DNA from: Holophagae bacterium
Lineage (GTDB): Bacteria > Acidobacteriota > Thermoanaerobaculia > Thermoanaerobaculales > Sulfomarinibacteraceae
Reading direction: 5' to 3'
DNA: 12,112 bases
Assembly (NCBI GenBank): GCA_030609785.1
Contig: JAUWTC010000027.1
Span: forward strand, 1 to 12,112
Positions 6,739 to 12,112 of this stretch are shown piece by piece. Position 1 is the stretch's first letter. The number at the start of each line of letters is the position of its first letter. The position numbers and the translations under genes were made by a program. The notes below the pieces were generated by a model that saw only the letters and a list, made by a program, of their open reading frames with translations, made no database searches and was not told the DNA's origin.

Positions 6739-9372
6739 ATGAAAAGAGTTCGCACCGTTCCTCTGACCGCCCTTTTTGCGGTGGTCACGTCCATTCCAAC
6801 ATTTGCTCAGGTCCTGGTCACCGACAGTTCGAGTTATCTGACCGTCGACCAGATGCTGCTCGCCAACGAGATCAACGAAAGTGGTGAGCCCTACGCCGAG
6901 GCTATTGGCTATGATCTCGATATCCTCGACCCCTTTGCTCCGGGTCAGCCCGATGAAATCGCTTACGTTCTCGGCATCGAGAACTACGAGTACTCCCGCT
7001 ACCAGCTCGGCGTGGTGATTGCCCGTTCGGGAATGGGCCTGCACATGATGTGGGCGCCGGTCATCGGTGAGATGGCCGCCATGGAGCCCCCGGAAACCGA
7101 CGGTATGTATACCGGTGGCATGGCCAACGGGTTCATGGAAGACGACGTTCTGATGAAGATGGTGATGCACTTCGGTATGCTCGCCAACCAGATGCCGCCC
7201 GCCAATCCCTGGCCCCAGTTCGGCGAGTTCATCAGTGGAACGCCACGTTATGCCCAGGAGCCTGACCCGGACTTCGGGCAGGATTTTTCCACCCTGCGAT
7301 GGGACCGCTCTTCGATGACGATGCAGCTGTCGCCGGGCGCGATGGGCCAAACGCTGATGAAGCAGTATCTGTGGGCCCAGGACATGTTGGGCGGCTATCA
7401 CGACGCAGACGGTGAGGGGATTGAGCCCGACGGTGTTGTTTCGCCGGATCTTCCCGGCGAACCCATGTTCGACCCGGATAACGGTGTCTATTACGGCGGT
7501 GATGACCTCGACGGCTTCGTGGGCCAGGTGCTGACCGCCGAGGCGATCAACAAGGTGAAGAACATCCTTACCAACCTTGCGTATGACGGCTCCGATCTCG
7601 GCGGTGTTGATCCCATGACCTACGATCCAGCCGCAGGAATCCGCTACTTCCCCCACCTCATCGGGGTCGAGGAGGCGCCGATCGATGGTGTGATGCTTCC
7701 GCCGCGGCCCGAGACCTATACGGTTGTTGATCCTGCGAGCTGGCTCTTTGACCAGGTCTCCCTGTTGTGGGGCGCCGAGAGTTTCGCCAACATGATGGAT
7801 CCGGCCAACGATTCTTCATCCGCCCACACCGCCTACCACACGGTATTCGACGGTGATCCCTTCCCTGCCGATATGGCGGCCACCGGAATGCCGGGGCCCT
7901 TCGACCTGATGAAGGGCGCTTCGAAGGTGATTTTCATGAATCTGATGGCGATGCACTTCGACGCTGACGCCGGCACTTTCACGAACACCGCGAACCTGGT
8001 TGATGGATCGGCCCTGCGTGGCGACCGCATTTCATCTTTCAATGCCGGCTACACGGTGATGGTCCTTGCAGGCTTTGTACCCGAGTTTGCCGGAACGCCG
8101 CTTGAGGACGCCGCCACCAGCGCACTGACCGCTCAGGCCGATTTCATCCTCGCCCACCTCTCGGACCCGATGGGTGGCTTCTACAACGGCGCCTTTGTTG
8201 ACGGTAGTCCGTTCATGGACTCCAAGGGGGCCATGGCCCAGGCCGGCGCGTTGCGCGGCCTTTATGCGGCCTACATGGCAACCGGTGACGAGACGTACCT
8301 TGGCGCCGCAAACTCGGGCTACGACTACCTGATCACCCATTTCTGGGTGCCGGAACACAAGGGCTTCCGCACGACCGAAGGCGCCTCAGTCGCGCGTTAC
8401 ACGCCGAAGGTCGTTGCTGCTCTGTCCGGCGCTCTGCGAGAAGCCCGCCTCGTCGGCGAGAAGACTGAAGCCACTTCGATCTATGTCGATTTCTGGAACT
8501 CGGCAACCCGCGCCATGCAGCTCGCCGAGGGAGATGCCACCGGCGAAATCGGTGGCGACTCCGATGGCGACGGTATTCCTTTCATCCCCGAGCAGCCGAA
8601 CCGTCTCGCTCCGGTATTTGCCTCTGAGGCCACCCAGGACCTCGGTGGTGACGGTAGCGGCGAGGGCTCCAGCGGGGGCGTCGGTCCAGTTGCGTGTGCC
8701 GGTCCCTATACGACGTGGGTTGAACTTGCCGCCAACACCGCCGGTGCGGCCGGCAGCCACTGGCACACCGACCTGGTGGCCCACAACACCATGGGCATGG
8801 AAGCCAACATCCAGCTGAATCTGCACAGCGAAGACGGCGTCTCATCCTGGAGCACCGAGGCTGGGCCGATGACCCAACTTGTGCTCGAAGACGTGGTCGC
8901 CACGATGGGAATCACCGGCGTAGGATCTCTCGAGATCTGCTCGGACCAGCCGCTCGAGGTCATTTCGCGCACCTATAGTGATTCCGGTCAGGGCACCGTG
9001 GGACAGTTCCTCGACGGCCGCGAAGGTGGAGGCCTCGTCGCGGGTCAGTCTGCACGTTTACTCGGTCTTCGCCAGCTCACCGGGACCTATCGCAGTAATA
9101 TCAGTGTGACCAACGCGAGTCCCATGAGTGCTCAGGTCAGCATTGTTCTCTATCGTACGACTGGAATGGAAGTCGGCAGATATACGCTGACGGTGCCTTC
9201 CGGCCAGACGGTGCAGGACCTGCAGCCGTTCTCGTCACGCTTCGGCCAATCCGACCTCGGTTGGGGCTTCGCCACCGTCACGGTGACCTCCGGCGAAGGC
9301 GTCCTCGCTTCTGCCTCCGTCATCGACTCCCGCACCAACGACGCAACCACTATCGCGATGAAACGTCGGTAG
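6739..9372 (+). CDS. Large secreted protein of unknown function with duplicated C-terminal beta domain
   Basis: I do not recognise this 877-residue protein as a named family. The ATG at 6739 has AGGAGA five bases upstream. A signal peptide (MKRVRT, then a hydrophobic stretch ending TFAQ) should be cut near residue 24. Residues 99-152 are Met-rich (13 Met in 54). Residues 390-600 look all-helical. QAGALRGLYAAYMATGDETYL (501-521) resembles the repeats of alpha/alpha-barrel sugar enzymes and related folds, but catalytic residues cannot be assigned. DSDGDGIP at 607-614 resembles a calcium-binding loop, followed by a Gly/Ser linker at 636-649. The last 220 residues hold two similar beta-rich domains (about 674-748 and 783-868) of a type often seen on acidobacterial secreted proteins. 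The only two cysteines, Cys653 and Cys734, could form a disulfide. It stands alone, divergent from the lolA operon. Confidence 0.85.
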   Translation: MKRVRTVPLTALFAVVTSIPTFAQVLVTDSSSYLTVDQMLLANEINESGEPYAEAIGYDLDILDPFAPGQPDEIAYVLGIENYEYSRYQLGVVIARSGMGLHMMWAPVIGEMAAMEPPETDGMYTGGMANGFMEDDVLMKMVMHFGMLANQMPPANPWPQFGEFISGTPRYAQEPDPDFGQDFSTLRWDRSSMTMQLSPGAMGQTLMKQYLWAQDMLGGYHDADGEGIEPDGVVSPDLPGEPMFDPDNGVYYGGDDLDGFVGQVLTAEAINKVKNILTNLAYDGSDLGGVDPMTYDPAAGIRYFPHLIGVEEAPIDGVMLPPRPETYTVVDPASWLFDQVSLLWGAESFANMMDPANDSSSAHTAYHTVFDGDPFPADMAATGMPGPFDLMKGASKVIFMNLMAMHFDADAGTFTNTANLVDGSALRGDRISSFNAGYTVMVLAGFVPEFAGTPLEDAATSALTAQADFILAHLSDPMGGFYNGAFVDGSPFMDSKGAMAQAGALRGLYAAYMATGDETYLGAANSGYDYLITHFWVPEHKGFRTTEGASVARYTPKVVAALSGALREARLVGEKTEATSIYVDFWNSATRAMQLAEGDATGEIGGDSDGDGIPFIPEQPNRLAPVFASEATQDLGGDGSGEGSSGGVGPVACAGPYTTWVELAANTAGAAGSHWHTDLVAHNTMGMEANIQLNLHSEDGVSSWSTEAGPMTQLVLEDVVATMGITGVGSLEICSDQPLEVISRTYSDSGQGTVGQFLDGREGGGLVAGQSARLLGLRQLTGTYRSNISVTNASPMSAQVSIVLYRTTGMEVGRYTLTVPSGQTVQDLQPFSSRFGQSDLGWGFATVTVTSGEGVLASASVIDSRTNDATTIAMKRR

Positions 9373-9388
9373 TACTTTCTAAATCGAA

Positions 9389-9413
9389 GGCGGCGCTCCA
9401 GTGGGACGCCGCC
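9389..9413. terminator. Weak hairpin between convergent genes
   Basis: A perfect 7-bp GC stem (GGCGGCG with CGCCGCC) encloses 11 bases, 17 bases after the secreted protein's stop codon. There is no T run on the plus side. The minus side reads TTCGATTTAG, so any termination activity is uncertain in both directions. Confidence 0.4.
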
Positions 9414-9462
9414 GGATTCAGTACATTGACCACCTTGGTTCGGTTGAAATTCCCGGTGGTTA

Positions 9463-9546
9463 CGGTGGTTGAGGTAACAGTCCCGATGGTAGCGTTCATG
9501 AACTGCTTGTCGTCCGGTCACTCAGCCTGAGGCGATTACCTCGTCG
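9463..9546. repeat. Direct repeat copy A, downstream of the acyltransferase gene
   Basis: Matches the copy at 10545-10630. The first 60 bases agree at 50 positions without gaps; the rest aligns with one 2-base indel and lower identity. The best block is TGGTAGCG(T/C)TCATGAACTGC, which contains the palindrome GTTCATGAAC in this copy. It ends 8 bases from the acyltransferase stop codon. Confidence 0.8.
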
Positions 9547-9553
9547 AGGTGAA

Positions 9554-10483
9554 CTAGCCCGGCAGCTGCAAATCAGCGTCCCGCACAAGGTGCCGCAGCT
9601 TTTCGGGAATCTCCCAGCCCTCTGGGTTTTCATGCACCTTCCAGCGTTTGTGCAGCCATAACCACTGGCCCGGGTCCTTGCGGATCCAACCTTCGATGAT
9701 GGCCGTGAGACGCTCTGTGTTGTGACGAATGTCCAAGTCCAGCTCACCGTGAGGCCGCTCCATCTCAAAGGGCTCGACCGTCATGTCAAAGTGACTGGTG
9801 TTACCGCGCCGGTACATGACGGCTGTCACCGCCGGAGCTCCGGTATCAAAGTGGAAGCGCGCCGGCGCCGGTGTTACCGATGCCAGCATGCCGAAGAACT
9901 CGCAAACGATACCTCGATACCGGTTCGCATGCTGGTCGATGATCAGCGCCACGATCTTGTTGTCGGCCAGCGTCTGCCGGATGACGTCCCCGGACTTTCG
10001 TGGTGAGATCAAGGTGACGCCTGTACGCTCTCGCAGGGCCCGGATGAAGTCCTGGGCCGGCTTCCAATGAATGTCCTTGACCACAACGTGCATCGGATAG
10101 CCCAGAATGGCCTGACTGTAGCCCATGAGGTCGATACTGCCGACATGGGAGGCAACCACGATGCAGCCTTTGCCCTGCTCGAGAGCCCGATCGATATGCT
10201 CCATGCCGGTTTGGTGCACATATTGCAGGCTCTGCTCTCGTGTGTACTCTACGGCTCGCAACAGCTCCACTGCCCCGATCGCCTGAATATCAATGCAGCG
10301 GCGCACGATCCAACGACGCTGGGAGCGGTTCAGGTCACCTCGATATGCATCTCGGAGATTTCGATCTGCCACCGCCCTTCCCACAGGGAGGATCCAGTAC
10401 CAAAACCACGCAAAGAAGCGGCCAACGGCAATAGCCAGGCCGGCGGGCATGGCGCAAAACAGTCGGCTGAGCAGGAGCATCAT
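9554..10483 (-). CDS. LpxL/HtrB-like lipid A acyltransferase family protein
   Basis: This family adds a secondary acyl chain to Kdo-lipid A, or in some members to other lipids, at the cytoplasmic face of the inner membrane. The 309-residue product has a hydrophobic N-terminal segment at about residues 12-33. The catalytic HX4D motif is at His113-Asp118 (ASHVGSID, where E. coli LpxL-type enzymes often have HX4E). DQHANRYRG at 183-191 and FFG at 196-198 follow, then the C-terminal signature PGQWLWLHKRWK at 271-282, typical of the family. Length is normal. The ATG at 10483 has AAGGA about 9 bases upstream; a second ATG follows immediately. It stands alone, convergent with the secreted protein gene, with an imperfect 84-nt direct repeat on each side. 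Whether the acceptor is lipid A cannot be told from sequence. Confidence 0.9.
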   Translation of the reverse strand: MMLLLSRLFCAMPAGLAIAVGRFFAWFWYWILPVGRAVADRNLRDAYRGDLNRSQRRWIVRRCIDIQAIGAVELLRAVEYTREQSLQYVHQTGMEHIDRALEQGKGCIVVASHVGSIDLMGYSQAILGYPMHVVVKDIHWKPAQDFIRALRERTGVTLISPRKSGDVIRQTLADNKIVALIIDQHANRYRGIVCEFFGMLASVTPAPARFHFDTGAPAVTAVMYRRGNTSHFDMTVEPFEMERPHGELDLDIRHNTERLTAIIEGWIRKDPGQWLWLHKRWKVHENPEGWEIPEKLRHLVRDADLQLPG

Positions 10484-10544
10484 GCTGAGAGTTCCTTTCC
10501 GACTCCGGATCTCAGATGCAGGAGATATCGTCCGGAAAACGTGC

Positions 10545-10630
10545 CGGTGATTGATGTAACTGCCCCGTTGGTAGCGCTCATGAACTGCCTATCGTTCGGT
10601 TACTTTCCACCTGAGGTTAGTGCCTTGTCG
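10545..10630. repeat. Direct repeat copy B, upstream of the acyltransferase gene
   Basis: Partner of the copy at 9463-9546, in the same orientation and 1082 bases away. It lies 61 bases upstream of the acyltransferase start codon, so it overlaps the region where that gene's promoter or leader must be. No coding feature covers it. Confidence 0.8.
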
Positions 10631-10642
10631 GTTTGTTCCACG

Positions 10643-10661
10643 CGTTCAGATACCCTGAACG
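10643..10661. repeat. Short hairpin between the eIF-2B-like and acyltransferase genes
   Basis: CGTTCAG and CTGAACG form a perfect 7-bp stem with a 5-base loop, 16 bases after the eIF-2B-like stop codon. No T run follows on either strand, so it is only a weak terminator candidate. The rest of the 194-base gap holds repeat copy B and nothing else I recognise. Confidence 0.4.
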
Positions 10662-10677
10662 GTGCCATATCATTGTG

Positions 10678-11520
10678 TCACATGATCACCGAACCTGACC
10701 CGCGCACATCACTTGACAGCTCTGACTCCTGAACCCGTCCCCGCTCGCTGACCCTCTCCCGCACCAGATCTCTCGAAAAGGCCTCGAACACGCGCCATGC
10801 CCGACCCGGACCAGCCTCCCTGTGGACGGGACCTGCCACGAGGAGATCGTTGATGACGCCTTCCCCAACATCCTTGCCGGTATCCGCCACGACCACTGTG
10901 TAAATGCCCCGGCGCAACGCCGTTTCCAGCAGAAGACCTGTCCCCTGGGCATTGACGATCCGGCCTGGCCCGACGGCGTCAGCACCGACCAGAACCAGCG
11001 ACTGCCCAGAGGGCTCCGCGACGGCCTCCATCATCGCGCCGTCGGGAAGGGAGCTGACCTCGAGGCCCGCCCTGCTGTACCGTTCGGCCTGGGCCGGCCC
11101 ACACCCCGACGGGGTTCCGTCAAGGGCCACGACTCGACCCTTCCAACCCCGGGTGAACGCACCGACGAGCACAGCCTCGACTGCAGAAGATCGGGAGATC
11201 GTGACGACGACCGAACACGGCATCACCAGGTCGAAACCGGCATCCGACAACAGTTGATCCAGATGATCAAGAACTCCCTGCCGTTGGAGCAGAAGGTGTT
11301 CGATCTCGTCCAGATCCGGGACCTCTTTGAGGTTCGCCGCCAAATGCCTGAGATTGGCCATCGGCGAATTCGCCCCAATCAACGATGTCCCCTGGAGCAG
11401 TACCTCGCGGTCCCAACTGTTTCGACACTCCAAAAGACTCCTGATCAGCTGCCGCTCGACATCGGTTGCACCATGCCGGTCATCGGCAAGGGCGGTCCGA
11501 AAGACGGAGAGAAGATCCAT
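10678..11520 (-). CDS. eIF-2B alpha/beta/delta-like protein, function unknown
   Basis: The 280-residue product belongs to the fold shared by eIF-2B subunits, methylthioribose-1-phosphate isomerase (MtnA) and ribose-1,5-bisphosphate isomerase. The N-terminal part to about residue 98 is helical. The C-terminal part carries VVVTISRSSAVEAVL at 104-118, in the place of the family's SR-x-V segment. It also has LVGADAVGPGRIVNAQGTG at 177-195, matching the sugar-phosphate motif with its conserved Asp181. The MtnA catalytic cysteine is absent from the expected region, so MtnA activity is unlikely. Residues 255-280 are a polar tail. The ATG at 11520 is chosen because the similarity begins just after it and further extension would run into the opposite gene. 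Its ribosome binding site is poor (GGAG at 12 bases). Bacterial members this short have no settled role. Confidence 0.8.
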   Translation of the reverse strand: MDLLSVFRTALADDRHGATDVERQLIRSLLECRNSWDREVLLQGTSLIGANSPMANLRHLAANLKEVPDLDEIEHLLLQRQGVLDHLDQLLSDAGFDLVMPCSVVVTISRSSAVEAVLVGAFTRGWKGRVVALDGTPSGCGPAQAERYSRAGLEVSSLPDGAMMEAVAEPSGQSLVLVGADAVGPGRIVNAQGTGLLLETALRRGIYTVVVADTGKDVGEGVINDLLVAGPVHREAGPGRAWRVFEAFSRDLVRERVSERGRVQESELSSDVRGSGSVIM

Positions 11521-11543
11521 GTTTCGATGGTACTCCGTCCCTG

Positions 11544-11549
11544 TACAAT
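11544..11549 (+). promoter_or_regulatory. Possible -10 element for the DUF3467 gene
   Basis: TACAAT, 5 of 6 to consensus and preceded directly by TG, lies 17 bases before the start codon. The -35 region (around 11521-11526) is poor. A start near 11556 would leave an approximately 11-base leader that begins at the GGAGG. The divergent gap is only 46 bases, so the two promoters must overlap. Confidence 0.4.
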
Positions 11550-11566
11550 CACTCCCGGAGGCCACC

Positions 11567-11878
11567 ATGAGCGACCAGCCCAAACAACCACAAAAACCAC
11601 ACCTGACCATCGAGCCTTCGGTTTCGATGGGCCAGTACACCAATTTCGTCAGCATCGCCCACAACTTCACCGAGGTTCTGTTCGACTTCGGCCGAACCCT
11701 GCCGGGCCGCAAGGACATTCCCATCGTCTCCCGCCTGATCATGACGCCGTTCCACGCCAAACAACTGATCAAGGCCTTGAGCCACAACATCAGGCTCTAC
11801 GAGAAGAAATTCGGTCCGATCACCGACCCACCGGCGGGCCAGGATGTCCCGTCGATCGCCGAAGGGAACGCCAACTAA
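11567..11878 (+). CDS. DUF3467 family protein
   Basis: This 103-residue cytoplasmic protein matches the DUF3467 pattern as I know it: YTNFVSIAHNFTEVLFDFG at 24-42, PIVSRLIMTPFHAKQLIKAL at 52-71, then NIRLYEKKFGPI at 74-85. The family is widespread in bacteria and archaea and has no established function. Residues 1-12 are Gln/Pro/Lys-rich and the last 18 are a flexible acidic tail. The ATG at 11567 has GGAGG five bases upstream. The frame is open further upstream, but that stretch is antisense to the eIF-2B-like gene. It diverges from that gene across 46 bases, which may mean shared control. Confidence 0.88.
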   Translation: MSDQPKQPQKPHLTIEPSVSMGQYTNFVSIAHNFTEVLFDFGRTLPGRKDIPIVSRLIMTPFHAKQLIKALSHNIRLYEKKFGPITDPPAGQDVPSIAEGNAN

Positions 11879-11883
11879 TTCGG

Positions 11884-12084
11884 CCCATACCTATCCCCTT
11901 GAATCAGGTTGTCGGTGTCGAGTGGCGGTTGGGAGTTGCACATCCGCGCGCCCTGAAGGACGCGCCTACACTGAACTCTCTGAACCATAATGACTTCGAA
12001 TCTGTAGGCGGGTCCTTCAGGGCCCGCGGTCCGTCTCGTCTTGATGCAATTCGCTGCCAACCTGAACGAACTAATAGGTATGGG
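11884..12084. repeat. Nested imperfect palindrome around a REP pair
   Basis: The outer arms are a perfect 11-bp inverted repeat: CCCATACCTAT at 11884-11894 and ATAGGTATGGG at 12074-12084. Inside them TCAGGTTG (11904-11911) faces CAACCTGA (12058-12065) with almost equal gaps of 9 and 8 bases. The REP pair lies at the centre. The centres of the outer arms (about 11984) and REP pair (about 11986) nearly coincide, so the unit can fold as one long hairpin. It could be a non-autonomous mobile element or a structured RNA; no transposase is nearby. Confidence 0.6.
11946..12027. repeat. Inverted pair of REP-like palindromes with GTAG foot (REPIN-like)
   Basis: The right copy (12004-12027) is GTAG followed by an 8-bp hairpin GCGGGTCC-TTCA-GGGCCCGC. 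The left copy (11946-11969) is the same on the minus strand, with GCGCGTCC-TTCA-GGGCGCGC. Of 24 bases only two differ, and these two pair with each other in the stem. The GTAG feet face inward across 34 bases. This matches the layout of RAYT-mobilised REP doublets known in other bacteria. Confidence 0.75.
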
Positions 12085-12112
12085 GCGGGCTAGCCAACAA
12101 CAAAAATGACTC

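Noticed and set aside
6763..6812. Lipoprotein or haem-binding role for the large secreted protein
   Set aside because: The signal region has no cysteine and the protein has no CXXCH motif; its only cysteines are at residues 653 and 734.
6547..7656. Long minus-strand open frame (369 codons) opposite the secreted protein gene
   Set aside because: It mirrors the codon pattern of the plus-strand gene, is full of His/Arg/Val as expected for antisense of GC-rich coding DNA, and resembles no family.
11521..11790. N-terminal extension of the eIF-2B-like gene
   Set aside because: It is the antisense of the DUF3467 gene; the family-like sequence begins at the ATG at 11520.
11873..12075. AACTAAT at 11873 and 12069 as a target-site duplication of the palindromic element
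   Set aside because: A 7-base match is expected by chance in this span, and the copies do not sit symmetrically at the outer arms.
10822..12093. Plus-strand open frame of 423 codons
   Set aside because: It is antisense to the eIF-2B-like gene, overlaps the DUF3467 gene in another frame, and runs through the REP palindrome; composition is shadow-like.
1..12112. tRNA, rRNA, CRISPR array, prophage or complete insertion sequence
   Set aside because: No cloverleaf, evenly spaced repeat series, transposase, integrase or phage gene could be seen on either strand.

Overview
The window looks like ordinary chromosome from a Gram-negative, moderately GC-rich bacterium. An outer membrane is implied by a LolA-like lipoprotein carrier and an LpxL/HtrB-like acyltransferase. 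The best taxonomic guess is Acidobacteriota or a close relative. It rests on a C-terminal repeat domain of a type often seen on secreted proteins of that phylum and on an enlarged SecF periplasmic domain. Both are impressions from memory and were not checked by a search.

Layout from left to right. Positions 1-528 (minus) are the N-terminal 176 codons of purA, cut by the window edge. Positions 625-1275 (minus) encode an ECF sigma factor with a good -35/-10 promoter upstream and an intrinsic terminator downstream, between it and purA. Positions 1494-6515 (minus) are one envelope and translocation operon, read in the order lolA-like, tgt, yajC, secD, secF, and closed by a strong terminator at about 1447-1471. 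Positions 6516-6738 are a divergent intergenic region. Positions 6739-9372 (plus) encode an 877-residue secreted protein of unknown function. It has a signal peptide, a Met-rich segment, a probable alpha/alpha-barrel-like helical region, a DSDGDG loop, a Gly/Ser linker and two copies of a beta-rich domain. Positions 9554-10483 (minus) encode an LpxL/HtrB-like acyltransferase, flanked on both sides by copies of an approximately 84-nt direct repeat. Positions 10678-11520 (minus) encode a short protein related to the eIF-2B alpha/beta/delta and sugar-phosphate isomerase family. A DUF3467 protein (11567-11878, plus) diverges from it. The last 230 bases hold a paired REP-like palindrome with a GTAG foot, nested in a longer imperfect palindrome.

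How the genes fit together. YajC, SecD and SecF are the accessory Sec complex that uses proton motive force to complete export. LolA carries lipoproteins released after Sec export to the outer membrane. The acyltransferase probably finishes lipid A. The large secreted protein would be a Sec client. Tgt and PurA are housekeeping enzymes of tRNA modification and purine synthesis. No defence system, prophage, CRISPR array or complete transposon is visible. The least explained parts are the repeats at 9463-9546 / 10545-10630 and 11884-12084, the large secreted protein, and the eIF-2B-like/DUF3467 pair.
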